A stretch of DNA of 64,000 nt from an uncultured Bacilli bacterium (GCA_934085565.1 CAKOHG010000003.1:124001-188000); one strand, 5' to 3'; counted from the first letter of the stretch, positions 51,012-59,852 are shown. The notes: a model not told the origin generated them from the letters alone. Made by a program: numbers and translations.

Positions 51012-51854
51012 TTAAATTTCAGTTTTTTGTAAATTTAAAATTTCTTCTTTTGATAATTCAGTAACTTTTTGAATAATTTCTAAGGAGACATTTTCAAGTA
51101 ACATATTTTTTGCAACTATTATTTTTTCTTCTTTTTTGCCGGCCTCATTAGCTTCTTTAAGTTCAGTATTATGGCATTTTTCTTCATCTTCTTCTTTGGT
51201 CATATAACTAAAAAATTCTGGGTCTTCATTTACTTTCTTAACTTCATTCATAAATTTCATTACCTTTCTATCATTTGACAATTTTGCCAAGTCTTCTTCA
51301 TTTAAATCAAGCATAATTAAATACTTGAATTTCTGAATGTTTACTTCGTCTTTAGCATACCAATAATTTAAGACTTTGTCCATATTCCATTCCACAATTT
51401 TAAAGTTACGAACAAAGTTTTTCTCACCATCATTCAAAGTATAAATCCGACATATTTTATTATCTTTCTTATTCATACCATAAGTGAGATTTAATTGAAT
51501 AATTAAAGTATCTTCACTATAACTATCACCTTTTAAAGTATATCTACTATAAACGTTACATAAAAAGGCTAAGTTTCTGGTATGAAGATAATCTTTAGGT
51601 TCTGAATTAATCTCAATACCAATATAACCTTCACTCGTTTTTAAAAGCAAATCACAATACTTTTTACGAGTATTAATATTCCCTTGAAGGGTTTCTACAT
51701 TAAGTCTTTGAATTTCATAGACTTTAAGGTTTAAAGTAAGCTCTAGTAAAGCTACTAATAAATCCTCATTTTCTTCTTTTAAAAATACTTCTTTAAATGT
51801 TCTGTCGTAACGACAACTGTAAAATTTTTTTGTTTCTTCTAATTCTCTTATCAT
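51012..51854 (-). CDS. PD-(D/E)XK nuclease-family (transposase-like/Rpn-type) protein, copy A
   Basis: A 280-residue member of the PDDEXK_2/Rpn-like group. YDRTFKEVFLKEENEDLLVALLE is the family N-terminus (quoted in part), and the nuclease core is CDLLLKTSEGYIGIEIN with Asp68, Glu81 and Asn83 in place of the usual Gln/Lys. A Glu/Lys-rich hinge near residues 218-245 leads to a helical tail (VSLEIIQKVTELSKEEI). The first 245 residues differ from copy B at only three positions (8, 171, 188); the tails differ almost completely. Family roles include recombination-promoting nucleases and defence; here the role is unknown. Confidence 0.85.
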   Translation of the reverse strand: MIRELEETKKFYSCRYDRTFKEVFLKEENEDLLVALLELTLNLKVYEIQRLNVETLQGNINTRKKYCDLLLKTSEGYIGIEINSEPKDYLHTRNLAFLCNVYSRYTLKGDSYSEDTLIIQLNLTYGMNKKDNKICRIYTLNDGEKNFVRNFKIVEWNMDKVLNYWYAKDEVNIQKFKYLIMLDLNEEDLAKLSNDRKVMKFMNEVKKVNEDPEFFSYMTKEEDEEKCHNTELKEANEAGKKEEKIIVAKNMLLENVSLEIIQKVTELSKEEILNLQKTEI

Positions 51855-51965
51855 GTCTAGTGTCCTCTTCTAAGAAAGATAATTTTGCTAGCTTTAAATT
51901 ATCCTTCTACTTATATATACAAGAAAAATCTTCGATTTCCTTTTTTTTATGTGTAATTTGTCAAA
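51120..51965 (-). repeat. Tandem duplication unit A
   Basis: About 846 bp, nearly identical to 52124-52968: 245 codons of the nuclease gene plus ~110 bases upstream, including the ribosome site and the AT-rich leader. Confidence 0.85.
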
Positions 51966-51980
51966 AAAAATTTAATAAAT

Positions 51981-52006
51981 AAAAAAATAAGCACCTTTAA
52001 TGCTTA
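51981..52006 (-). terminator. Terminator of PD-(D/E)XK copy B
   Basis: On the minus strand TAAGCA-TTAAAGG-TGCTTA then seven T; + coordinates 51981-52006. Confidence 0.75.
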
Positions 52007-52018
52007 CTTTTCATGAGT

Positions 52019-52858
52019 TTACATATTATTTTTAAGTTTTTGAAGTTCTTCTTCTGTTAATTCTGTGATTTCTATAATGTCTTTCATTGGAATATGTTTT
52101 TTAAACATTATTTTGGCAATTTGTATTTTTTCTTCTTTTTTGCCAGCTTCGTTTGCCTCTTTAAGCTCAGTATTATGACACTTTTCTTCGTCTTCTTCTT
52201 TGGTCATATAACTAAAAAATTCTGGGTCTTCATTTACTTTCTTAACTTCGTTCATAAATTTCATTACCTTTCTATCATTTGACAATTTTGCCAAGTTTTC
52301 TTCATTTAAATCAAGCATTATTAAATACTTGAATTTCTGAATGTTTCCTTCGTCCTTAGCATACCAATAATTTAAGACTTTGTCCATATTCCATTCCACA
52401 ATTTTAAAGTTACGAACAAAGTTTTTCTCACCATCATTCAAAGTATAAATCCGACATATTTTATTATCTTTCTTATTCATACCATAAGTGAGATTTAATT
52501 GAATAATTAAAGTATCTTCACTATAACTATCACCTTTTAAAGTATATCTACTATAAACGTTACATAAAAAGGCTAAGTTTCTGGTATGAAGATAATCTTT
52601 AGGTTCTGAGTTAATCTCAATACCAATATAACCTTCACTCGTTTTTAAAAGTAGGTCACAATACTTTTTACGAGTATTAATATTACCTTGAAGGGTTTCT
52701 ACATTAAGTCTTTGAATTTCATAGACTTTAAGGTTTAAAGTAAGCTCTAGTAAAGCTACTAATAAATCCTCATTTTCTTCTTTTAAAAATACTTCTTTAA
52801 ATGTTCTGTCGTAACGACAACTGTAAAATTTTTTTACTTCTTCTAATTCTCTTATCAT
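52019..52858 (-). CDS. PD-(D/E)XK nuclease-family (transposase-like/Rpn-type) protein, copy B
   Basis: A 279-residue twin of copy A, with the same core (Asp68, Glu81, Asn83). The tail after residue 245 is its own: QIAKIMFKKHIPMKDIIEI, then TELTEEELQKLK. Both tails contain a short helix-turn repeat of the kind seen at the ends of Rpn-like proteins. Each copy has its own leader and terminator on the minus strand, so they are separate units that could be expressed differently. Near identity implies a recent duplication or ongoing gene conversion. Confidence 0.85.
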   Translation of the reverse strand: MIRELEEVKKFYSCRYDRTFKEVFLKEENEDLLVALLELTLNLKVYEIQRLNVETLQGNINTRKKYCDLLLKTSEGYIGIEINSEPKDYLHTRNLAFLCNVYSRYTLKGDSYSEDTLIIQLNLTYGMNKKDNKICRIYTLNDGEKNFVRNFKIVEWNMDKVLNYWYAKDEGNIQKFKYLIMLDLNEENLAKLSNDRKVMKFMNEVKKVNEDPEFFSYMTKEEDEEKCHNTELKEANEAGKKEEKIQIAKIMFKKHIPMKDIIEITELTEEELQKLKNNM

Positions 52859-52968
52859 GTATTTATCCTCTTCTAAGAAAGATAATTTTGCTAGCTTTAA
52901 ATTATCCTTCTACTTATATATACAAGAAAAATCTCTGATTTCCTTTTTTTTATGTGTAATTTATCAAA
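52124..52968 (-). repeat. Tandem duplication unit B
   Basis: Matches unit A from codon 245 back through ~110 bases of leader; differences are scattered single bases. Confidence 0.85.
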
Positions 52969-53058
52969 TTTATTACAAAATTATAAAATTCACCAAGTAA
53001 TATTTTTCCTTTTAAATGCTAAAATTTCTCGGTATAATAAAGAACAAGGAGAAAGTGT

Positions 53059-54525
53059 ATGAAAGAATTATTAATACCTGTTGGTTCTATGGAAGCTTTG
53101 AAATATGCCGTGTTAAATGGAGCAGATGCGGTTTACTTAGGCGGAAAAAAATTTGGAGCTCGTGCTTATGCTCAAAATTTTGATGATGAAACTTTAAAAG
53201 AAGCCCTTTTGTTTGCCCATTTATATGGGGTAAAAGTTTATGTTACGGTGAATACTTTAATATTTGAAAGAGAGCTTCAAAATGTTCAAGACTATCTTAT
53301 CTTTTTAGAAAGCATTCATGTGGACGCTGTTATTGTTTCGGATTTAGGAATTATTTCTTGGATTCATCAAAATTTACCTAATTTAAATGTTCATGTTTCG
53401 ACACAAGCTCATACTTTTAATGCTGATATCATGACTTTCTATAAAAATTTAGGAGTAACCAGAGTTGTTGTGGATAGAGAAATGTCTTTAGATGAAATTA
53501 AAGCGTTACCTGATATTTTAGAGATTGAATGCTTTATCCATGGCGCTTTATGTGTTTGTTATTCGGGCCAATGTCTATTTAGTTATTTTAAAGATGGTCG
53601 TAGTGGTAACAGAGGAACTTGTTCGCAAAGTTGTCGCATGCCTTATAGCCTTTTTAAAGATGGAAAGAAACTAGAGACCGATGGAAAATACCTTTTATCT
53701 ACCAAAGAGCTTAACACATCTTTACATATTGATGAATTACTAAAAAGCAATATTACCTCTTTTAAAGTAGAAGGAAGAATGAAAAGTCCTCTTTATGTGG
53801 GGTTTATTACCCGTTTTTATCGTCGTCTTTTTGATGGCGAAAAGGTAAACTCAAAAGATAGAAAAGATTTAAAAGTTATGTTTAACAGAGAGTTTACAGA
53901 TGGTTATTTATTTAATGAAAAAAATATTATGAATTTTAAAACGCCTAATCATCAAGGGATAAACTTAGGAAAAGTTGTCGATGTGCATAAAGATAAAATC
54001 AAAATTCTTTTAGAAGAAGATATTCAACAAGAAGATGGGATCCGTTTTAAAAACAAAGATATGGGCTTTATTGTTAATTTCTTATACGATGAAAAAGGTA
54101 AGCTTATAAACCATGCTTCGAAAGGAAGTATTATTTATGTAGATAATAAAGTTAATTTAAAAGATAAAGATATTGTCCTAAAGACTTTAGATAAGAAACT
54201 AATGAATGAAATCGCTAATTATGAACCACGTAAAGTAGACATTGATTTGACAGTGAAAGTAATAGGAGATATTTTTTCATTAACCCTTAAAGATTCTCAT
54301 CATGAAATAAATGTTTCTGAAAAGATTGTTTCCAAGGCCTTAAAAAGAAGTATTACCGAAGAAGAAATAAAAAAACAAATGGATCGTTTAAAAGATACTC
54401 CTTTTAAAATAAGAAAGATAACGATTGAGATTCCTGAAAATATTTTTATTCCTGTTTCTAAAATGAATGAAATAAGAAGAGAAGCCGTTTCTAAATTAAT
54501 AGAAAAGAGGGAAAATTATGTATAG
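53059..54525 (+). CDS. U32 family protein (RlhA-like)
   Basis: A 488-residue U32 protein. The N-terminal barrel begins ELLIPVGSMEALKYAVLNGA (quoted to 20) and has DAVYLGGKKFGARAYAQNF; the U32 signature is ECFIHGALCVCYSGQCLFS, with a cysteine set that continues in GTCSQSCRMPY, fitting an Fe-S cluster. Known relatives act in RNA hydroxylation (RlhA on 23S rRNA, TrhP on tRNA) rather than as classic peptidases. A TATAAT at 53033-53038 and AAGGAG lie upstream. It overlaps by 8 bases a small gene that looks like the detached C-terminal part of longer U32 proteins. Confidence 0.9.
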   Translation: MKELLIPVGSMEALKYAVLNGADAVYLGGKKFGARAYAQNFDDETLKEALLFAHLYGVKVYVTVNTLIFERELQNVQDYLIFLESIHVDAVIVSDLGIISWIHQNLPNLNVHVSTQAHTFNADIMTFYKNLGVTRVVVDREMSLDEIKALPDILEIECFIHGALCVCYSGQCLFSYFKDGRSGNRGTCSQSCRMPYSLFKDGKKLETDGKYLLSTKELNTSLHIDELLKSNITSFKVEGRMKSPLYVGFITRFYRRLFDGEKVNSKDRKDLKVMFNREFTDGYLFNEKNIMNFKTPNHQGINLGKVVDVHKDKIKILLEEDIQQEDGIRFKNKDMGFIVNFLYDEKGKLINHASKGSIIYVDNKVNLKDKDIVLKTLDKKLMNEIANYEPRKVDIDLTVKVIGDIFSLTLKDSHHEINVSEKIVSKALKRSITEEEIKKQMDRLKDTPFKIRKITIEIPENIFIPVSKMNEIRREAVSKLIEKRENYV

Positions 54526-55147
54526 TGTTTTTATTCATACTAAAGAGCAATACGACGTTGTTAAAAATTACCCTGTTAGCATGATTTATACGGATAATAG
54601 AGGTCTTTTAAAAGAGGATAAAAATATATATTATCAAGTCCCTCGTTATTCACATGAAAGAGAGCTACCTCAAAATATTTTAATTCAAGACTTAGGTTGT
54701 CTTTTAGAAACTCAAGGCAAAAACATTGTGACGGATACTAATTTAAATGTTGCTAATTCTTTCGCCATTGAAAACTTACTTTCTTTAGGCGTTTCAAAAA
54801 TAACCTTGTCTTTAGAATGTACTTTAAATGAGCTTAAGTTTTTAAATAAAGCAAGTGAGTATCTTTTAGAAGTTATTTTATATGGTCGACCTGAAGTTAT
54901 GTTATTAAAAAGTCATCTTTTAATAAAAGAAAATGGCTACGAATTAGAAGATTATGAAAAGAAAAAATATCCTATTTTAGTTGATCAAGAAAAGCATGTT
55001 CATATTTATCAATATGAAGTAATGAATAAACTAGACTTACAAAAAGATTATGAAGCCTTAGGAATTCATCATTTTCGTCTACAATTTATTTTTGAAACGA
55101 AAGAAGAAGTTACAAAAATTATGGATAAAATATATCATTTAGAATAA
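54518..55147 (+). CDS. U32-like C-terminal domain protein (split partner)
   Basis: A 209-residue protein with a barrel-like layout. LLEVILYGRPEVMLLKSHLL matches the YGR-x-x-LM motif found near the end of long (~800 aa) clostridial U32 proteins, and LSLECTLNELKFL is a typical strand-helix unit. It overlaps the U32 gene by 8 bases. The simplest reading is that a long U32 protein is here encoded as two polypeptides that reassemble. It has no cysteine cluster of its own. Confidence 0.68.
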   Translation: MYSVFIHTKEQYDVVKNYPVSMIYTDNRGLLKEDKNIYYQVPRYSHERELPQNILIQDLGCLLETQGKNIVTDTNLNVANSFAIENLLSLGVSKITLSLECTLNELKFLNKASEYLLEVILYGRPEVMLLKSHLLIKENGYELEDYEKKKYPILVDQEKHVHIYQYEVMNKLDLQKDYEALGIHHFRLQFIFETKEEVTKIMDKIYHLE

Positions 55148-55160
55148 AGACCTTTTTGAA

Positions 55161-55187
55161 GCACTCTTGTCATAAAGAGTGTTTTTT
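55161..55187 (+). terminator. Terminator overlapping the ireB promoter
   Basis: CACTCTT (55162-55168) / AAGAGTG (55175-55181) with a 6-nt loop, then six T. The -35 of the next promoter (55167-55172) lies in the 5' arm and loop. Confidence 0.75.
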
Positions 55188-55195
55188 GCTACAAT
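55167..55195 (+). promoter_or_regulatory. Promoter for ireB-ruvX-mltG-trmR-trhP operon
   Basis: TTGTCA (55167-55172), 17-bp spacer, extended -10 TGC-TACAAT (TACAAT 55190-55195). It is embedded in the upstream terminator. Confidence 0.7.
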
Positions 55196-55219
55196 GTTTA
55201 TGAATTAAGTAGGTGAAAT

Positions 55220-55459
55220 ATGGAAAAGACAAGTTTGTTTAGTGTCCAAGAATTTGATGCAGCCAACGCAAAATTAATCCTAAAAGAGGTCGAGGAAATC
55301 TTAAAAGAAAGAGGGTATAATCCCATTAACCAGATTGTTGGTTATCTTTTAAGTGGTGATCCAGGCTTTATCACAAATTATAAGGAAGCAAGAGAAAAAA
55401 TAACAAGTTTAGATCGAGCTGATTTACTCTCATTTATTTTAACGGAGTATTTAAAATGA
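55220..55459 (+). CDS. ireB: IreB/YrzL family regulatory phosphoprotein
   Basis: A 79-residue protein matching the IreB family: FSVQEFDAANAKLILKEV, ERGYNPINQIVGYLLSGDPG and ITNYKEAREKI. In Enterococcus, IreB is a substrate of the Ser/Thr kinase IreK and affects cephalosporin resistance. It is followed by ruvX (4-base overlap), as in other Firmicutes. The N-terminal Thr/Ser (MEKTSLF) is a candidate phosphorylation site by analogy. Confidence 0.93.
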   Translation: MEKTSLFSVQEFDAANAKLILKEVEEILKERGYNPINQIVGYLLSGDPGFITNYKEAREKITSLDRADLLSFILTEYLK

Positions 55460-55881
55460 GATATTTAGGCTTAGATTTAGGTACTAAGACACTTGGCATC
55501 TCGGTGAGCGATAAAACCAATACTATCGCGACACCCCTTGTAACGAAAAGATTTAACGAAAACGATTATAAAAGTGTCTTAGATGATTTAGAGGCAATCG
55601 TTAAAGAAAAACAAATTACAGATTTTGTCTTAGGACTACCTAAAAATATGAATAACTCTCTTGGTTTTGCCGCGGAGCGAAGTGAAAATTTTGCCCGTCT
55701 TTTAGACGAAAGATTTCATCTTCCGGTTCATTTTGTAGATGAAAGATTAACAACCGTGGAAGCGGAAAATATTTTGCTCATGGGTGATAAGAGTCGTAAA
55801 AAACGTAAAAAAGTGATTGATAATGTGGCATCATCCCTCATATTAGAAACCTATTTAAAAAAGAAAGGAAACTTGAAATGA
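55456..55881 (+). CDS. ruvX: Putative Holliday junction resolvase RuvX/YqgF
   Basis: A 141-residue RNase H-fold protein: YLGLDLGTKTLGISVSD carries the first acidic residue (Asp6), DFVLGLPKNMN follows, and VDERLTTVEAENIL and IDNVASSLILETYL complete the site. The family is linked to Holliday junction resolution and, in E. coli, to 16S rRNA 5'-end processing. It overlaps ireB and the DUF1292 gene by 4 bases each. Confidence 0.95.
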   Translation: MRYLGLDLGTKTLGISVSDKTNTIATPLVTKRFNENDYKSVLDDLEAIVKEKQITDFVLGLPKNMNNSLGFAAERSENFARLLDERFHLPVHFVDERLTTVEAENILLMGDKSRKKRKKVIDNVASSLILETYLKKKGNLK

Positions 55882-56171
55882 AAGAAAATTCTCCTGTAAA
55901 TAACAACGTCTTTAATATCAAAGACGAAAATGGAAATGTTATAGAATGTGAAGTTTTATTTACTTTTGATTCACCAGAAACAAATAAAAGTTATCTTGTT
56001 TATACCGACAATAAAAAAACAGAGGAAGGCGCTTTACAAATTTATGCCAACATCTATGATAAAACGGGTCAAAATAAAAATTTAATGCCTATCGAAACCG
56101 AAGAAGAATGGAATACAGTCGAAGCTATCTTAGCAAAACTAGAACAAAAAGATAAGGAAGAAAATAAGTGA
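55878..56171 (+). CDS. DUF1292 family protein
   Basis: A 97-residue acidic protein with FNIKDENGNVIECEVLFTFD, KSYLVYTDN and ETEEEWNTVEAIL, the DUF1292 (YrzB) pattern. Function unknown. Its place between ruvX and mltG is the standard Firmicutes order, with 4-base overlaps on both sides. Confidence 0.92.
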   Translation: MKENSPVNNNVFNIKDENGNVIECEVLFTFDSPETNKSYLVYTDNKKTEEGALQIYANIYDKTGQNKNLMPIETEEEWNTVEAILAKLEQKDKEENK

Positions 56172-57226
56172 AAAAAGTAATCATTATTATATGTAGTTTA
56201 ATTATTTTAGTCTGCCTTTTTTTAGGTGGTTTTTATGTCTGGGGCTTAGGTGCTTTAGGTGGAAATGAAAAAGTAAACTTTATTATTGAAGCTGGAACAA
56301 GTAAACAAGATATTGCTAAAAATTTACAAAATGCCCATTTAATTCGTAATGAGTATGTCTTAGATGCCTATCTTTACTTAACTCGCCCAACAATTCAAGC
56401 AGGGGAATATGAGTTATCTCCTTCTATGACACCTAAAGAAATCATAGATAAATTTAAAAGTGGTGATATTGTTGTCAAAACCGTTAATGTTACTTTATTA
56501 GAAGGGGAATCCGTGGCAGATTATGCGGAAATTCTTTCTAAAACCCTTTCTTTTACCAAAGAAGAGTTTTTAAGTACGATTAAAGATAAAGAATTTTTAC
56601 AAACACTGATTGAAAAATATTGGTTTTTAACGGATGAAATTTTAGATGAACAACTATATGAACCACTAGAAGGATATTTTTATCCAGATACTTATGAATT
56701 TATGCAAAATGCCAGTATATCTGATGTTGTTTTAACCATTTTAAATAATACCGAGCAAAAATTAGATACCGTAAAAGAAGATATTACAAATAATGGATAT
56801 ACCACTCATCAAATCTTAACCCTTGCCTCATTAGTAGAAAAAGAAGGAATTACTAAAGAGGACCGTCAAAAAATAGCTCAAGTCTTTTATACAAGATTAA
56901 GTATCAATATGCCTTTAGGAAGTGACATTAGTACTTACTATGGTGTTCATAAAAGTATGAGAGATGGCGAGTTAACTTTTCAAGACATCTATAACGTTAA
57001 TCCATATAACACGCGTTTGACAGATGGTCAAATGAATGGTAAACTACCTATTGGACCGGTTGATAATGCCTCTTTAGACGCCATTTGGGCGACACTTCAT
57101 AAAACCGAGACAAATTATATTTATTTTATAGCAAATACTTGTACCAAAGAAGTTTTCTTCTTTGAGGATTATAACGGCTTTTTACAAAAAGGCAGTGAAC
57201 TTCGTAGTATTTGTGAGACAAATTAA
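56168..57226 (+). CDS. mltG: Endolytic murein transglycosylase MltG
   Basis: A 352-residue membrane-anchored enzyme that cuts nascent glycan strands and so sets their length. It has an N-terminal helix (about residues 3-24), a LysM-like part, then the YceG core: EGYFYPDTYEF, LASLVEKEG (catalytic Glu) and VFYTRLSINMPLGSD, ending YNTRLTDGQMNG ... LPIGPVDNASLDA. The start is GTG at 56168, overlapping the DUF1292 stop (GTGA). Confidence 0.95.
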   Translation: MKKVIIIICSLIILVCLFLGGFYVWGLGALGGNEKVNFIIEAGTSKQDIAKNLQNAHLIRNEYVLDAYLYLTRPTIQAGEYELSPSMTPKEIIDKFKSGDIVVKTVNVTLLEGESVADYAEILSKTLSFTKEEFLSTIKDKEFLQTLIEKYWFLTDEILDEQLYEPLEGYFYPDTYEFMQNASISDVVLTILNNTEQKLDTVKEDITNNGYTTHQILTLASLVEKEGITKEDRQKIAQVFYTRLSINMPLGSDISTYYGVHKSMRDGELTFQDIYNVNPYNTRLTDGQMNGKLPIGPVDNASLDAIWATLHKTETNYIYFIANTCTKEVFFFEDYNGFLQKGSELRSICETN

Positions 57227-57240
57227 TAGGAGAGTAAGTA

Positions 57241-57840
57241 ATGAAACAATTAATCATGGATATGGAAGAATACGCGAAAGAGAATAATATCCCTATTATG
57301 CAAAAAGAAGGCATTGCCTTTTTAATGAAATATATCAAAAATAATCATGTCAAAAATGTTTTAGAAATAGGGAGTGCTATCGGCTATTCAGCTATTTTAA
57401 TGGCTTCTTCCAGCGCAGAATGTAAAGTCACTACGATTGAAAGAGACCAAACCAATTATTTAGAATGTGTTAAAAATGTTAAAAAATGTAATTTTGAATC
57501 AAAAGTAAGTGTTGTTTTTCAAGATGCTTTAGATGTTAATTTAGCCGAAGGAACACAATATGATTTAATTTTTATTGACGCAGCGAAAGGGCAATATCGT
57601 AAATTTTTTGAAAAATTTCAATATTTCTTAGCTCCAGGCGGTGTTATTATCACAGATAATTTAAAATTTCATGGCTACGTTGGCAAATCTGATACGATTG
57701 AAAGTAAAAATTTACGTCAACTTGTCAAAAAAATAGAAGGTTATATTGATTATTTAAAAACAAATGAGGAATTTACTACAGAATTTTATGACATCGGTGA
57801 TGGGGTATCTGTAAGTAAAAGAGTAGAAAATGAAAAGTAA
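57241..57840 (+). CDS. trmR: tRNA 5-hydroxyuridine methyltransferase TrmR (YrrM)
   Basis: A 199-residue SAM-dependent O-methyltransferase: VLEIGSAIGYSAILMA binds SAM, FIDAAKGQYRKFFEKF and IITDNLKFHGYV hold the metal/catalytic residues. In B. subtilis YrrM methylates ho5U34 of tRNA to mo5U, using the product of YrrN/YrrO. The same order (mltG, trmR, two U32 genes) here supports the assignment. AGGAGAG precedes the ATG. It overlaps the next gene by 11 bases. Confidence 0.92.
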   Translation: MKQLIMDMEEYAKENNIPIMQKEGIAFLMKYIKNNHVKNVLEIGSAIGYSAILMASSSAECKVTTIERDQTNYLECVKNVKKCNFESKVSVVFQDALDVNLAEGTQYDLIFIDAAKGQYRKFFEKFQYFLAPGGVIITDNLKFHGYVGKSDTIESKNLRQLVKKIEGYIDYLKTNEEFTTEFYDIGDGVSVSKRVENEK

Positions 57841-58621
57841 ATATCTCGTTGTTCCTAATCATAAAAATTTAAAGTCAAGCAACGATTATTGCTTGCTTTT
57901 TCCGTTAAAAGGCTTCTGTGTTGGCTTTTTAAATGAGTTTTCACTAGAAGAAATTCCGGATGAAAGTTACATTTATGTTAATCGTCTTTTAGATACAGAA
58001 AGTATTTTAAAATTAAAAGAAATTTTGCAAGCGAAGTCTTTAAAAGGTATTGTTTTTGAAGATTTAGGAATTTTACAAATTATTTTAGATAATCATTTAA
58101 CTTTAGAAACCATTTTTTATCCCACTCATGCCATTACAAGTACGAATACTTTAAATGCTTATTTAGATTATGTTAATAGTGCTGTAATATCTCTTGATGT
58201 CACGAAAGAAGAAACCGAAAAAATGCTAGATTTAGCTAAAGGAGATGTCTCATACTATTTATATGGACCCCTTCCTTATATGTATTCAAGAAGAAGTTTG
58301 CTTACCAATTATGAGAAGAATTTCTCTTTAAAAGAAAGTAAAGAAAAAATATTAGAAGATGAAATTACACATAAAAAATTTAGAACGGTTGAAAACGAGT
58401 ATGGTACGGTTTTATTTGATGAAAAACCTTACGATGGTAGAATGTTTTTAAATCATCCAAAGATTAAACATTTTATTATTAATACGGATGCGAACGAAAA
58501 ACCAGTAAGTGACAAGTGGCTTAAAGACTTTTTAGAAGGAAAAGAGTTAGAGAAAAGAACGGATGGTTTTTTAAATCAAAAAACTATTTATATATTGCCA
58601 CCTAAAAAGGAGGGCTTATGA
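57830..58621 (+). CDS. U32-like protein, YrrN/TrhP1 position
   Basis: A 263-residue protein in the place of B. subtilis yrrN (trhP1). It has a reduced U32-like barrel, with YYLYGPLPYMYSRRSLLTNY matching the YG-x-x-P-x-x-S-x-R-x-LL motif of this group and IFYPTHAITSTNTLNAYLD a strand-helix unit. No cysteine cluster is present, so it probably supports the catalytic partner encoded next, with which it overlaps by 4 bases. Role: probably tRNA U34 hydroxylation, by gene order. Confidence 0.78.
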   Translation: MKSKYLVVPNHKNLKSSNDYCLLFPLKGFCVGFLNEFSLEEIPDESYIYVNRLLDTESILKLKEILQAKSLKGIVFEDLGILQIILDNHLTLETIFYPTHAITSTNTLNAYLDYVNSAVISLDVTKEETEKMLDLAKGDVSYYLYGPLPYMYSRRSLLTNYEKNFSLKESKEKILEDEITHKKFRTVENEYGTVLFDEKPYDGRMFLNHPKIKHFIINTDANEKPVSDKWLKDFLEGKELEKRTDGFLNQKTIYILPPKKEGL

Positions 58622-59808
58622 TTGAACTACTCGCTCCAGCAGGAGATTTAGAAAAATTAAAATTTGCTTTACATTATGGAGCCGATGCGGTTTATGTCGG
58701 AGGACAAAACTTCAGTTTGCGAGCTAATGCTAAAAACTTTTCTTTGCAAGATTTAGAAGAAGCTCTTTTATTTGCTCATGAAAGAGGAAAAAAAGTTTAT
58801 GTTACTGTCAATATTGTTTTTCATGATGAGGATACTACGGGATTAAAAGAATATTTACAAAAATTAGCGGATATTCATGTGGACGCGGTCATCGTCAGTG
58901 ATATTGCAGTAATGAAATTAATTAAAGATGAAAATATTCCTTTAGAAATACATGTCTCTACTCAGGCGAGTATTTTAAATCCTTACGCGGCTTTATTTTA
59001 TAAAAATTTAGGGGCCACTCGGGTTGTTCTTGCCAGAGAGGCTAGTAAAGAAGATATTAAAGAAATTAAATTAATGACCAACCTAGATTTAGAGTGCTTT
59101 ATTCATGGCGCTATGTGTACTAGCTTTTCTGGTCGTTGTGTAATGAGTAATGTAGTTACTAATCGGGACGCGAACCGAGGAGGTTGTGCCCAAATATGTC
59201 GTTGGACGTTTAAAACGGATGAAGAACCTATTTTTAGTATGACAAGTAAAGACTTAAATATGATTTCAAATATCGAAAGTATGATAAATAGAGGCGTTAA
59301 TTCTTTTAAAGTCGAAGGAAGAATGAGGGGAATTTATTATATTGCCACCGTCATTCATACTTATCGTAAACTAATAGACCAAATAAAAAATAATACTTTG
59401 GATGAAAGAGAAGTTAGATATGCCTTAGATATTTTAAATCGCTCGGCGAATCGGGACTCTAGTCCTCAGTTTTATGATGACTTACCTACTGAAAAAGAAC
59501 AATATTTTCTAGGACGACAAGAAATATCTAACCAAGATTTTTTAGGACTTGTTTTAGATTATGATGAAGAAGAAAAGATGGTCTTACTAGAACAAAGAAA
59601 TTATTTTAAAAAAGGCGATATTGTGGAATTTTTTGGACCAGAAACGGAAACATTTACTTACACCGTTCATACAATATTAAACGATAAAGATGAAGAAATA
59701 GAAGTTGCCAATCATCCTAATATGCTTGTTAAATTACCAATTGACAAGCCTTTACATAAGTGGGACATGATGCGTATAAAAGTGTTTGACAAGAATAATT
59801 ATTTATAG
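58618..59808 (+). CDS. trhP: U32 tRNA 5-hydroxyuridine synthesis protein TrhP (YrrO)
   Basis: A 396-residue U32 protein: ELLAPAGDLEKLKFALHYGA, DAVYVGGQNFSLRANAKNF, and the signature ECFIHGAMCTSFSGRC with further cysteines in GGCAQICRW, fitting a bound Fe-S cluster. In B. subtilis the orthologue (YrrO/TrhP2) hydroxylates U34 of tRNA for later methylation by TrmR, encoded just upstream. The greA promoter lies within its last codons. Confidence 0.93.
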   Translation: MIELLAPAGDLEKLKFALHYGADAVYVGGQNFSLRANAKNFSLQDLEEALLFAHERGKKVYVTVNIVFHDEDTTGLKEYLQKLADIHVDAVIVSDIAVMKLIKDENIPLEIHVSTQASILNPYAALFYKNLGATRVVLAREASKEDIKEIKLMTNLDLECFIHGAMCTSFSGRCVMSNVVTNRDANRGGCAQICRWTFKTDEEPIFSMTSKDLNMISNIESMINRGVNSFKVEGRMRGIYYIATVIHTYRKLIDQIKNNTLDEREVRYALDILNRSANRDSSPQFYDDLPTEKEQYFLGRQEISNQDFLGLVLDYDEEEKMVLLEQRNYFKKGDIVEFFGPETETFTYTVHTILNDKDEEIEVANHPNMLVKLPIDKPLHKWDMMRIKVFDKNNYL

Positions 59809-59814
59809 TATGAT
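59786..59814 (+). promoter_or_regulatory. Near-consensus promoter for greA
   Basis: TTGACA (59786-59791), 17-bp spacer, TATGAT (59809-59814). It overlaps the 3' end of trhP and should make greA expression strong and independent. Confidence 0.85.
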
Positions 59815-59852
59815 GTTGCACGTGAATTTAAAAGAAAGTGAGGCCTTTAGAG

